DNA of 64,000 bases, from contig NCSJ02000037.1 of the NCBI GenBank assembly GCA_002812745.2, positions 124,001-188,000 on the forward strand, written 5' to 3'. The stretch comes from Scytalidium lignicola (Eukaryota > Ascomycota > Leotiomycetes). Below the pieces are notes generated by a model. It did no database searches, had not been told where the DNA came from, and saw only the letters and a program-made list of their open reading frames with translations. Position numbers and translations under genes: made by a program. Shown here in pieces: positions 1-12,985 of the stretch. Position 1 is the stretch's first letter. Each line of letters begins with the position of its first letter.

Positions 1-223
1 TGTGAGTTGATGGCTTATGAAATGAGGCCTATATGACCTTTGTCTTGCAGTTGCCTACCTCAATGGTACGTTATCGCGTGTTACCGCTAACCTGCTATCC
101 CAGGACCATACAAGCCGCCATTTGCAGCCTCACAGAGCATTGGATTTAGCCAACAACAGCGAAAGCAGACCACAACTGTTAGATGGTACTGAATCCAATC
201 CATTATTGAAAGAATATTTGTCA

Positions 224-1241
224 ATGTCATCCCAGAGAAGCCGTGCACCACGTGGTGGAGCCCGTCCTGGAGGACATGATTCCGGAGAAGAAGCAGCACT
301 ATGGGCGCGAATACAGGACGACCTTCAGAAGACGGCCAAGCTTGAGGTTAGGGCTAGGGAAGTTGGTCAGCAAATAATAGATATGGAACTCGGCTTCAAA
401 GCGAAGGAGCCCGATAGTACGTGACGCATTCGAAGACCGTGCCGTACTAATCTAACATCCAGCAGAGCCGTCGGTCCAGGAGATAGACGGTTTAAGTGCC
501 CTTTACAGGGAAAACGTACGAATATCAGAAACCCTGAATTCGTTATTGAAAGGGGATGACAGTCCGATGCAGAAATTGCAACTACTTAACGCCTTGGTGA
601 AACACAACGAAGAATCACTTGAGGCATCTACAGGCCGTGGAACTAGTTCTCGTGAATCGCGAAGTAACGGTATGGAACTGGATGGGCCGGCAGACTCCCC
701 AGTTCCCTCACCTGCGGAGCATAAGCCTATTCGAAAACTAGGCTCAGGAAGGACTAGCAGCCTCCCGCCAAAGGACAAGGACGGAACGGTTAAGCAGGAG
801 CAATCTGATCATAGCGAGACACCTACCGGCAAAACAAAGGTCTCTTTTGCTCTAGGAGCTGAGGTAGCTTTTAAGCCCAAGATACAAGGTCAGACTGAGG
901 AGCACGATTGGATTCAAGGCATAGTGGTCAAGGTTATTGGGGAGGGGAAAAGCCGACGGTATGATGTTCAAGATCCATACCCGGATGAACTCACCAAGAA
1001 GCCGGGGCAGACTTACCGATCATCGGCATCCTCCATGGTACCAATTCCACCAGTTGGGGCCCCTTTACCAGACTATGAGGTAGGCAAGCATGTTCTCGCG
1101 CTATACCCGGAGACCACAACTTTCTATCGGGCAGAGGTTAAGGCAATGAAGGGCGATAAAGTGGAGCTGTTGTTTGAGGACGAGGAAATGGGCAAGATCC
1201 AGCAACAGGATCGACGTTTTGTTCTTGATTACAAGGGATAA
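224..1241 (+). CDS. sgf29: SAGA-associated factor 29 (SGF29), tudor-domain histone reader
   Basis: Two exons, 224-416 and 463-1241, joined across a 46-bp GT-AG intron; 323 aa. Sgf29 is the SAGA (and ADA) subunit that reads H3K4me2/3 through a C-terminal double tudor domain and so guides the Gcn5 acetyltransferase in the nucleus. The N-terminal exon is an acidic/helical region starting MSSQRSRAPRGG and containing EEAALWARIQDDL, as in fungal homologues. The C-terminal ~140 aa carry the SGF29_C pattern: FALGAEVAFKP, then DVQDPYPDE, the aromatic-cage stretch ALYPETTTFYRAEV and ELLFEDEE. The frame is open upstream to 122, but ATG 224 matches the family start. The middle (about residues 100-190) is Ser/Pro-rich and probably disordered. 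Identity is secure; the exact start is an inference. Confidence 0.93.
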
Positions 1242-3197
<1,956 letters not shown>

Positions 3198-4340
3198 AAG
3201 CAAAAAAACAAAAAAAGAATTGGGAAAAGCGGAAAAAATAATGAAAGAAGGGGGTAACATAGATTGAAATAAATACCATATTCTCTAGTTTTCTTTTCTT
3301 TTAAAAAAAGGAAGAAGAAGAAAAGGGAAAGAAATAAGAGAGAGGAAAAAGAAACCTTTGCGTTTTTTGTTTTGCCCCGTTTTTGTTGTTTTTGTTGGTG
3401 TGTCGCTTTGGCCAAACCCCCGTCATGAATCTCAGCGCATTTTTTCAATTTTTCCTTGTCCGTCCTCTCCGAGCTTACTTCGGGCGAGCGATACCATGTC
3501 CCTTTTCTGTCTCTCTATCATGGCTCTTGTTTTGGTTTTTTCATACCCTGTGTTTTGTCTGCTGTTTATTCTACGGCCTCTGTAATACTACATTACTTAG
3601 AATACCGTGCTTTTTTNGCTTTTATTTCCCTCATAAGCTTCTATAATTTTTATCTTATACCACTTGTAATAATAGGTTTTTTTTATTTATTTTACGTTGG
3701 GAATGGGGGAGATGAGAAGGGGAGTAGGGAGAAGGGAGGTGGTGTTTATTGGTGGTAGTGATCGATCGATCGATCGATTGGTTGGAATGAAACAATGATT
3801 ATGACAAGAAACTTAATCTCTTTAATTTTTGCGTCTATCACCAGATTCTGTCTATTAATAGTAAATTCATAATCTAATCTCGTCTACTCTAGGCCGCTCT
3901 TTTCGTGCTTGTAGGTACAATTACATTCGACTATGTACAGATTCGCAGGTAGTGAAAAGGCCACCCGTTCGTAATCTATGGTACAGCACATCATTCAGCA
4001 TTCTCTCATGTCTCTCCATGTATTAGGCATTCCATTTCTCAGGACTGTCATGAGAGACATCGCTGTTTTCTCTTAGGAAAACATCGCCTTCAGTTCCGTA
4101 CCATCAGGCACAGTGTACGGCCATATACCACTCTTGACATACTGGGCGTGTACGCTTTAGAATGTAGTGGGCAGGACTGGACTTTTGAGGTCAGCTGGAT
4201 CCTACCTGATCCATATTTATCATAGCAGTATCCAGCCACTACGATAATCCCAGGCTAATATGCTTCTCAAAAGCCATGCAATTTGACCACAGGGAGGATT
4301 CGTAAAAAGTTTTGCTTGAGTCCATCTGAACCCAGTTCCT
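3198..4340. other. Intergenic region between convergent arfB and ssn3
   Basis: 3' UTRs of two convergent genes. Purine-rich and then T-rich tracts fill 3200-3700, with an N at 3617 in a T run. A (GATC)n tetranucleotide repeat sits at about 3760-3778. No gene is supported. Confidence 0.6.
3760..3778. repeat. GATC tetranucleotide microsatellite
   Basis: About four and a half tandem copies of GATC are visible in the intergenic region downstream of the Arf gene. Confidence 0.9.
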
Positions 4341-5730
4341 TCACTCCTTAATCCTCTTTGCTGGCCTCATAAGCGTATCATCCGGCAGGCCACTCCTCTT
4401 AGTCCCAGGCAAACTGCTTGTCCGGATATCATTATCATCTTGGCTGACTCTGCGTGGAGGATACTCCATCTTCATGCCCTCGAAGCAATTTGCGCTGACC
4501 TTGTCCCCTGTAGAGAAGAAAGGGTGTTGAAGTGCCTGCTCGGCAGTGAGACGTTTCTCTGGATCATATTCTAACAGCCCAGCGAGTAGCTTATACCCTT
4601 CCGCACCTAGCGACGCGTTGGAACTTGGGTTTGAAGTAGTACTGTGGGAGTTTATGGTCGAGTAGTACCACTTCTCCAGAGACGAGTTCCCTGCTTTTCC
4701 ATGGGCCGAGGCAGAAAGCATGGACAGCTGCGAATATTCAGGCATCGAGACCAAATGCGGCCATTTATCCTTCGTAGGCAAACCCATAATGTCCACAATC
4801 TTCTGCATCTGATTTCTCTGGAAGGGTACCGTCTTCTTGGAATCTATCTTGGCCTCCTCACCTTTGAATATCGGCCGTAACGAGAGCAACTCGGCAAAGA
4901 TGCATCCAACAGCCCACATATCTATTGCAGGTGTATAGTGTCGACTGCCGAGTAGCAATTCGGGAGCACGGTACCAGATCGTGACGACGACCTTGTCACC
5001 ACTGAACAGGCTGTTCAATGGTTTGTAGAACAGCCTTGCAAGACCCAGATCCCCAATCTTGACCTCGCCACTCGACGTCACCATGATATTTGCTGGCTTG
5101 AGATCCCTATGAAGCACCCAGTTGGCATGGAGATATTGACACCCATTCAGCAGCTGAAACATTATGGACTTGACCGTCGGAGCGGGGATGGGGTGGCGGG
5201 TTGGTTGAGTGTGGTGATGGATGATCTGCAGCAGGTCATGCTCAGCGTATTCGAAGACCATGAAAATACATTTGTCTTCGAGGATGATCTCTTTGAGTCG
5301 GATGACGTTTGCATGGTCTAGCTCAGAACAGAGAGCCATTTCGCGGACGGCAGATTGGGAGATGCCCGTATACTGGATTTGTTCGCCTTCCTTGTCTGGA
5401 GATTCCGCGAGATTTAGCGTTGGACTTTGGACGAGATGATGCATGATAAGATGGGGATTATAGAGGCTATTTACCCGGCTTGAACTTCTTGATGGCAAAC
5501 TCGCCAGTTTGACCATGTCTACCCAGAGCCTTGTAGACTCGGCCATACGTCCCACTGCTGATGAACCCAATGACTTTGTATCGGTCGACAACTCGCACCT
5601 TGCTCTGATAGACGGCTGGGCCGATGCCTCGATCAGCGGGATCTGTGTTGGAGAATGCATTAGCTCGGGAGCTCGGAGGACGATGCAACTGATGAGACCG
5701 ACTGAAGGCATGAAGTCCGCGGGAAAACAT
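4341..5730 (-). CDS. ssn3: Cyclin-dependent kinase 8, Mediator CDK module (Ssn3/Srb10)
   Basis: Two exons on the minus strand, 5730-5475 and 5395-4341, separated by a 79-bp intron; 436 aa. Ssn3/Cdk8 with cyclin C, Med12 and Med13 forms the Mediator kinase module, which phosphorylates the RNA polymerase II CTD and transcription factors. Kinase motifs in order: glycine loop SSGTYG, AIKKFKPD (catalytic Lys), SQSAVREMALCSEL (the PSTAIRE-equivalent helix), HRDLKPAN, DLGLAR in place of DFG, VTIWYRAPELLLGSRHYT, and FKGEEAK, typical of Cdk8. The C-terminus, with QDDNDIRTSSLPGTKRSGLP and ending in PAKRIKE, is diagnostic for fungal Ssn3. ATG 5730 (MFSRGLHAF) resembles the start of Aspergillus Ssn3 (MFGRNFPFF). 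The length is usual. Identity is secure. Confidence 0.95.
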
Positions 5731-7485
5731 CTCTGCCGGGCACCACGTCTGGTCCTGCGTGGTCGGACCTGAGATACCTCGAGTAGTGACGACCCCGCCG
5801 AAGCAGACGAGAGACGGGTATCAGATGTAGGTCCAACCTAACGAGGGAGAGCTAACTAAGTTCTCAGGCCATGACAAAGATTGTGGGTAGGAAGCGACGA
5901 TCTCGAATTATTAACGATAGGCGTAGCAGGAAGACCGAACAACCGAATAGACGAAAGCAAGCCAGCAAGCAAACCAACCAACAGCAGAGAGATCAATCAA
6001 ACAAAGCAAGCAAACATGCAATAAGATATAGGAGAAGAAGAAGGAAAAAAGAAGACCGGAAGAGCAAACAGGTGCACACACAAAGAAAAGTATGCGGGGC
6101 GAAGAAGGATAATGCAAGAAATGAAGATTGAGTGTCGATGTACCTTCGAAAGCCGCCTGGACGCTTCTCTTCAGGGACTGCGTCCTCGCGCTTGCGGCCG
6201 AAGCGCCTCCACCCCCTCCTCCTCCGGAAGACGGCGGATTGGAGGCCAGGCTCATGCTGATGCTCATCGTTTAGACCTCTTTTTTTTTTTTGCCTTTTGC
6301 CTTTTGCCTGGCGTGCAGCAGGCCGTTTTGCGCCGGGCTGGAGCTTACAGGAGCAGGTTGGGGCGAAAAAGAGTGGATTACAGGAAATTACGCGCGTGCA
6401 GGAGGGGACTGCGGTGTGGTGGATGCGCTCCATCCCCATGCGGCCATGCGCGGCTGGACTATCTGGGCTATCTGGCCTTGGCTGGTGTCCGCGGAACTCA
6501 GTGTCAGATTTCGATAGCCGTGGAACAGTTCGTGCGTTTCTCCCCCCCTTTTCTTCTTCGGGGTTTGGATGTAACCTCGGGTGGAAGTGGCGGGAGAGAT
6601 TTTGAGGGAATACGGAAGGTGGTGGTGCTACAGGATCGATGGCCCCGTCGTATATCACAGACATACAGTAGCTGTCCAGTTGCTGTACTGTAGTAAGTGG
6701 TGTTGTGTTGTGTGTGTGTGGTTGTTGTGGATGTGGTATCTTCTCGTAACCCCGAGCGTCATATGAGGTCTAGCGCAACCGACGCTGGTGGGTGGAGGAG
6801 GATACGGTAGAAGCCCGCCCTTCGTCCACCGAAGAAACTCAGATTCGTGCATCTGATCTGAAGATGGAACGGCGGTGATCGTGATAGTGAGGTGGTTGCT
6901 TCCACGCGTTGCTTTCTTCCGCCGGCTTGTAATTCACATTTCCCGGTGTGTTTCTGCTGCTGGGCCCCACGAGCACAGAATACCCAAAATAACTACCACA
7001 ATGAGCTGGAGAGTTTGCTTGGGCGCGAGGGCCGTGGCGGAATCAGCGGAACGGGGCGTGAGACCTTCAGGTGTTTAGCCCCGATTCGTCTCACGGCGTA
7101 TTGAGAAAGTCGGGTCCGGCGGGCAGCAAGGCGGTGCAGAAGAAGAAGAAGTACTCTATACTTCGTATATGCGCAGGGGAAAGATTCTGTACGCACCCCG
7201 TACGCTCTTGGAGATGCTGTTGATGTACGTACTGTAGATGCGGTTTGACGTGGCGGGGCGGAATGGTGGGGAATATTCCCGCCGCGCATAAAGTTCCCTT
7301 CAGAGGCTTGTGCGGTTTCATAATCCTTGCACAAAACATCCACAAATCACAATGGACGAGGAGATGTACGTCACAAAGCTCTCTCGACCGACCGCCAACG
7401 ACATGCATCTCACTTAGGCTGACAAAGACATGTGAATGTGAATGCGAATGCTTTCGTGAGGACCGCATTTACCAAATAAGGCAGC
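5731..7485. other. Divergent promoter region between ssn3 and the MFS transporter
   Basis: About 1.75 kb between divergently transcribed genes, holding both 5' UTRs and promoters. It contains a purine tract (5870-6120 on the plus strand) and a TG-rich run (6690-6735). A Gly/Ser-rich minus-strand frame near 6143-6267 (beginning MSISMSLASNPP) ends at a possible splice donor, but no partner exon was found. Nothing else is supported. Confidence 0.5.
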
Positions 7486-9076
7486 ATGGCTTCATCAGGT
7501 TTGAGGCAATGCCTTCATGATGTGACCTTCTACTTGATCTCCATTATCACAGTCTCGACACTCGGCTCTCTGTTGTTTGGCTTCCACTTGGTACGTCTTC
7601 TCCTCTCGACCATGCTACCCCAGACAATTATACCATACACTGGGCATTAAACTAACACAATATGTCATCATCCAGGCCGAGCTCAATGCCCCCCAAGATG
7701 TAATAACCTGCAAGACAAAGGCCGTCTCGAATGCCTCCGACATTTCTTCAAGATTCCCACAATGTATCCCCATGACCGAGGCGGAATTCGCCGCCATCTC
7801 CTCTATCTTTACCCTCGGCGGTCTGCTTGGTGCACTCTGCGCCGGTCCCGTCTCAACTAGTCGTGGACGACTCCCCGCAATGCGGTTGACAAGCTACTTT
7901 TTCATTATCGGCGGCAGTCTTGAGGCGTTGGCAGGCAACATCCCCATTATGGCTACGGGCCGATTGCTCTCTGGTGTAGGGGCTGGTGCTGCCACGGTTA
8001 TTGTACCAATGTTCATCTCAGAGGTCGCTCCGCCTCGAGAGAAGGGCTTATTTGGTGCCATGACTCAAGTCACTTGCAATGTCGGAATCCTGCTCACGCA
8101 GACTCTGGGCTACTTTTTGAGCAGCGGCTCAAAATGGAGGCTGATCCTTGCGAGTGGAGTGGGAATCTCCATCTTGCAATTCATGGGACTGCTCTTTGTC
8201 CCTGAGAGCCCGACGTGGCTTGCCGCACATAAGCACCCGCAGGAAGCTATACGGACATTACAGCGCATCAGAGGTCATGGTGTACCCATCGATGAGGAGA
8301 TTGAAAACTGGGACATCAGCACCACTGACGAGCAAGAGCGTCTCCTTGCGGGTGATGCAGAGGAACCAACAATAATTACCCCATTATCACCGTCCGCCAA
8401 ATCTCAGAAATCCGTTTCCCATATAGGCTTCTTTGGGGTTATGAAAGATCCCCTATACCAACCTGCCATCATCGCTGTAATAGGCATCATGTTCACCCAA
8501 CAATTCACCGGTATAAACAGTATAATGATGTACTCAGTCTCTCTACTCTCTGGCCTGCTCCCTGTCTCCTCCGCCCTCCTCACCATCCTCATCTCCGTCA
8601 TAAATCTCAGCATGACAATCCTCTGCGCCCCGCTAGCTGATAAGATTGGTCGTAAGAAGTGTCTTCTTCTCTCCACAGCCGGGATGGGTGTGTCGTCCTT
8701 CGCCCTTGCTACTGCCCTGCGTGTCGAAGCCAAAATTGTTGCCGCCCTTGCAGTTCTATCATTCACAGCTTTCTTCGCCACTGGTCTCGGTCCCGTGCCT
8801 TTCATGATCGCGTCTGAGTTCGTAGGCCAAGAAGCTGTAGGTGCCATTCAGAGCTGGAGTCTCGCAGCCAATTACATTGCCACCTTTGCCGTGGCGCAGT
8901 TTTTCCCGATATTGAATCAGGCTCTCAATAGAAGATTTGGTGGGTCAGGTTGGAGCTTTTTTATCTTTGCTGCTATGGCATTGTTAGGTTGGATTTTCAT
9001 ATTTTTCAGGGTGCCGGAGACGAAAGGGAAGAAAGATGCAGATGAGGTTTGGGGACGTGTTAGGAGGATGGATTAA
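7486..9076 (+). CDS. MFS sugar transporter, VPS73/YBR241C (GLUT-like) type
   Basis: Two exons (7486-7590 and 7676-9076; 85-bp intron) give 501 aa. The intron has no in-frame stop, so an unspliced reading also exists, but GTACGT...CCAG splits it cleanly and the spliced form restores TM1 (ISIITVSTLGSLLFGFHL). Sugar-porter signatures: SRGRLPAMRL and GRLLSGVGAGAATVIVPMFI after TM2-4, PESPTWL at the end of the first half, TQQFTGINSIMMYS in TM7, DKIGRKK in the loop after TM8, and PETKG near the C-terminus. The GPVPFMIASE motif and short loop fit the fungal group related to yeast Vps73/Ybr241c and animal GLUTs, so a vacuolar or endosomal hexose facilitator is likely. The substrate is not readable from sequence. 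Confidence 0.88.
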
Positions 9077-9842
9077 CTGTTGTATGACTGTTTCCTCTGT
9101 CTAGGGTTGTAAGATCAGGAATAAATAGTTGTTTTGCTGTCGAGCTATGAAGTTTGCTTGTTGGGCTTGAACGGAAATAAAAACTTAAAATGGAGTCCTT
9201 AGCTATGGCGTTAACTTCCTCTTTTCTGAGTTTTAATCATTAGTTGTGCTGCTTTTTACATATCTAGCACCACCAAACCAGAATGATAACATGTTCTAGT
9301 ACCAGAGACTGCACCAAATATTTTTTCCTCCATTATTTTATTCTTTATATTTTATTTTATTATTCCCTTTTATGGTATTTTTATCTGAAGTGTAATTGTT
9401 AAATACATATAGATAATGAATTTTGATTTTATTTTTTNGGATCTGTTTGCGTGTAATTTTAAGTTGGATATTGGACGGTTCCAGGAGAGCAACATTCCAG
9501 TGTGAGTTCCAGGTTCGTCATGGCTACTCTGAGGAGGGAAAATCAGCCTATTGGGATGCGTGTTGAGTATTCTCTCCAGGATTTACTTTTCTGGAACCGT
9601 TAGACTGTTACCTCTCGCGGAAAATAAGTCTTCCTTAATAGTTAAATAGATCAATGCAATTATCATCACAATCTTAAGGCAGTTTAATTCTTGAGGTGGC
9701 AGCTGGAACTCATGGTGATAATAGACCCATGTCTAATTCATAAATAACATAACGCTTTAATCGAACTTATTTATTTTTGTGGAGGTAGGTAGGGGAGNCA
9801 CACTGACACACACACACACACACACACACACACTTATCTTCT
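9077..9842. other. Intergenic region between two convergent genes
   Basis: AT-rich 3' flanks of the MFS gene and ARP2, with T-rich tracts and unresolved bases at 9438 and 9798. It ends in a CA microsatellite. No gene is supported. Confidence 0.6.
9806..9833. repeat. (CA)n dinucleotide microsatellite in the ARP2 3' flank
   Basis: About 14 uninterrupted CA units immediately downstream of the ARP2 stop codon (on its strand), probably within the 3' UTR. Confidence 0.95.
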
Positions 9843-11218
9843 TTACCGTGGGCCTAGCTTTTCTAGAATGCGCGGTCCCTGTTCGTCCCATTCATTTTTT
9901 GAAATCCACATGTTCTCCTTATCAGCCATGATATTGGCTAATACCGCACCACCTAGGAACACCATATGTCTCCGTCGAGGAGGATCCTCAATCCGCACCT
10001 TGAACTTATTTAACCGCTCCGGATTTCCGCCCAAGACCTTTGTCAACCAAAGCTGCTTCAATTCCTTCTCCAATCGTGAGGGAAGACCGGGATACATGCT
10101 GCTTCCTCCAGAGAGGACAATAGCCTTGTAGAGCGAGGAACGAACATCTACATCTGCGGCTTGGATCGTGTTGAAAAGGAATTCGGCAATACCAGGCTGT
10201 TCTACGTCTACTAGATGAGGCTGGAACAAACATTCTGGTGCCTCGAAACGTTCGCTACCAACACGGATGACACGACCGTCTGGAAGGGTGTAGCTTTCAA
10301 CAAGAACAGTCGTATCTTCACTAAGACGCTTGTCAAGTTCGAGATCGTATGAGACGTAACATAGTTTCTCCTTGATCTGACGAACTGTCTCGAAATCGGC
10401 GGTTCTGTTCAAGGCGTAGCCACGACGGAGGAGAAGGGCGATCAGGTTGCGGGTGACATCGCGGCCTGCAACATCTAAACGCCGAGTAAGATGGTTGAGG
10501 ACAACGGATTCGTACACCGGGACAATGTGCGTAACACCATCACCAGAGTCAACAACCACTCCTGAACTCAGACCTGTATGTGAATACTAGAGTTAGCTAA
10601 ATGCTCTTAACTAATCCCAAATATGGCTAGAATTTTATGACCCCATACCTTGAGCGTATAGAGCTAAAACAGCCTGGATAGCCACGTATACACCGCCAAA
10701 CTGGTACCGCTCGAACATGACCTCACACATCTGCTCTCGATTCTTCAACGGATTCATCGGCGGTTCCGTAAGCAGGATCTTCCGGCCCGTAGTATCGACC
10801 TTCATCTTCTCGTAGAATGTATAATCCCATAAATGCTGCATATCATCCCACTTCTTGACTATTCCATTCTCCATCGGGTAGCTTATTTGCAGCAATGTAC
10901 GCGCTGCTGCTGCCTCGTCGCCGCACATGATGTCCTTAATAACGAAGTCATCACCTTTCTCTTCACTTCGGAGGATGGGCCGTCCGACGATAGAAGGGTA
11001 CTGGAACTCAGGGAAATTCTGGACAGCAGCAGCTCAATTAGTTTGGTGGTTGACTTTGGGGGAATCGGATTGTGTGACGCGCGCATACCTGTGCTGCATA
11101 GCCGACCTTCAGGAAACCAGTTCCTCCGTCGAGGACTGTAAACGTCGGCTTGGTTAGCAAGAAGAAATGAAGCTGGACATTGACCTAGGAATACAATACC
11201 TATTGGAGGTTCGGCCAT
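9843..11218 (-). CDS. arp2: Actin-related protein 2 (Arp2/3 complex)
   Basis: Four minus-strand exons: 11218-11200 (19 bp), 11135-11089, 11018-10649 and 10573-9843; 388 aa. Arp2 with Arp3 and ARPC1-5 nucleates branched actin at endocytic patches and the growing tip. The spliced start reads [20 protein letters not shown], the phosphate-1 loop of the actin fold. Next come [22 protein letters not shown], the Arp2-typical [12 protein letters not shown] and TEPPMNP, then [10 protein letters not shown] (phosphate-2), [12 protein letters not shown] and [12 protein letters not shown] at the C-terminus. Two very short 5' exons are typical of fungal actin-family genes, and all splice phases agree. The length is usual (about 390 aa). 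Very secure. Confidence 0.95.
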
Positions 11219-12560
11219 CTTTGCAGCTGGGTTGGGGGTAGATGTTGTGAGCGGTCTCGATACCAAACGGCGGGAGACGTTGCCTTGGTGGGGTTTGGAA
11301 CCTGCGCTGACGATGATGGATCCGCCCGCCGTAGCCAACCTTGTTTCCCCTTCGATGATTCGTCATTAGTAACGTCTAGCTTCGAAGCAGATAATAATGG
11401 ATTCAGAAAAGCCTCAGGATATCAACCAAATGATCTATTATTTTCTATTGAGAGTATTGATTTGTCACGTTTCTGACCCATTAAAGGTTTTGGGGTCTTA
11501 GGCATCGCAGATTTAGAACTGCTAAAATTCCGTGGAGCTTGAGTAGACGTAACAGAGTCACTCATGACAACTTGCACATGCTAATGAAGGATTCTCTCAG
11601 TACCTGTATAAAAGTGTGAAAATGGTCCCCTACTACACCCTTCTTTCTTTTCGGTTTATTTTTATATTTTGGGGGCCAATAGATCGAAAAGATTGTTGCG
11701 ACCCGCTACAAGATAATGAACTATTTACAAGTCCCGTTAGAGAAAGTTTAGAATATAAATTGGTGTAGGTATAACTACTTATGGCAGACCTGGTGAGTAT
11801 GAGGGCTGTGAATAGTTTATCGAAGTGTATATCCACAAGTAGATGTACAAGTAGTAGACTACCCATGACTGGATACACCGAATCCATTTTGATTCATTAA
11901 AGCAAGTATCTCTTAAATACATTTCGGATATTCATTCTTCGACTTTCAGAATGTTGATCTACTCAAGAATAATCTTTTTATTAAAGGAAAGAATGAATAG
12001 CTTAGTTTACTTTGAATCACTGGAGATATTGGAACACTACCTGGAGATCAGAAGACGTCATCATGCCTGTTTGCTTTCCAGACGAGAAACAGAAATTGTG
12101 ATGTAGGTCGCACCTTCGGTACCAGCTTGCAGTCTCAAAACTATAAGCCTAATGATAGAGCTTAGCATAGCGGGATCTCTCATTTAATTCAGGGAAAACG
12201 GTTAACAAACACCTAACGTAATCACCCTTACCCATTGTCGATGATTTATCCCTGCCCCACTGAAATCAACATTTTGTGTGCTAAGAACGCTTATTCGACC
12301 TCGGGATTAGTAGCTGCAGCCTAGCACAAGCGGGTGAGATAGGCCTATCCCCAGGAAATCTCAAATTACGCTCTTCACCGGTAAGAAGCTGCAAGAAGCT
12401 GCAGCGAAATCAACATTCGAACTGATGCTAGAGGAAAAGAGTTATTCGTCCTCAATATCAAGAAATCTAGGCAGTATATCACACAGTTCATAGACGAATG
12501 CAGCTGAATTGCTTCCCATCCTCGGCTCATCTTTTGTACATGGTTCGGAGAGACACGTCC
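11219..12560. other. Intergenic region upstream of arp2
   Basis: Holds the ARP2 promoter and the 3' flank of the complex I gene. Small open frames (for example 11633-11887, minus strand) lack motifs and are not supported as genes. Confidence 0.5.
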
Positions 12561-12985
12561 TTAATTGCTTCTCGCTCCTTCCTTCGCAGCCCTTAACTCG
12601 TCCATCTTCGCAACTCTCTTTTTAAACTCCTCATACTGACACTTCTCGTAACTATGTCGTTCTGTCTGTAGATTGAAGCACGTTAGCCTCTGGTCCCCAA
12701 GCCATCTTATTTGCAAATTGAAGAGCCAAATGGCCTATTCGCCCGAAAAGCCATACTTCGCACTTCCATGGGAGATAATATTCTTCGTATCGACACCGAT
12801 TGAGGGGAATTAGGAGGTTTGCGCAGCTGTCCCGGTAGGCTAGAGGTAATTTGGCATCGCTCATCTGTTCCCGTGTCGCTACTGGATTCATCAGATCAGG
12901 CATTGTAACAAGAATTCACACACTTACCAGCCGGAGATGATGATCCTAGGCCCACTGCCTCTTTCAATGTTTCTGTCACTGTCAT
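12561..12985 (-). CDS. Mitochondrial complex I subunit NDUFB7/B18, twin CX9C
   Basis: Three exons (12985-12928, 12881-12757, 12665-12561) yield 95 aa. NDUFB7 is an accessory subunit on the intermembrane-space face of complex I. It is imported and oxidised by the Mia40 pathway through two CX9C motifs, both visible: CANLLIPLNRC and CETERHSYEKC. The second spans the last splice junction, which supports that intron. The flanks REQMSDAKLPLAYRD, YYLPWKC, and EEFKKRVAKMDELRA before the end match the family. The first intron is 46 bp (GTAAGT...CAG). Starting instead at the internal ATG 12903 would read through that intron and give MPDLMNPVATREQ. I prefer ATG 12985 (MTVTETLKEAVGLG), which keeps a normal fungal N-terminus. 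The family is certain; the start is likely. Confidence 0.9.

Noticed and set aside
1..223. Upstream exon of SGF29 before ATG 224.
   Set aside because: Splice-like signals exist near 50 and 127, but the family start MSSQRSR at 224 needs no extra exon; the sequence is treated as 5' UTR.
6143..6267. Gly/Ser-rich minus-strand frame (MSISMSLASNPP...) ending at a possible GTACAT donor, considered as a first exon of ssn3.
   Set aside because: ATG 5730 already gives the start expected for fungal Ssn3 and the open frame upstream of it has no acceptor that connects to this segment.
12881..12903. Internal ATG start for the complex I subunit.
   Set aside because: Reads through a good 46-bp intron; the spliced upstream start is more normal for the family.
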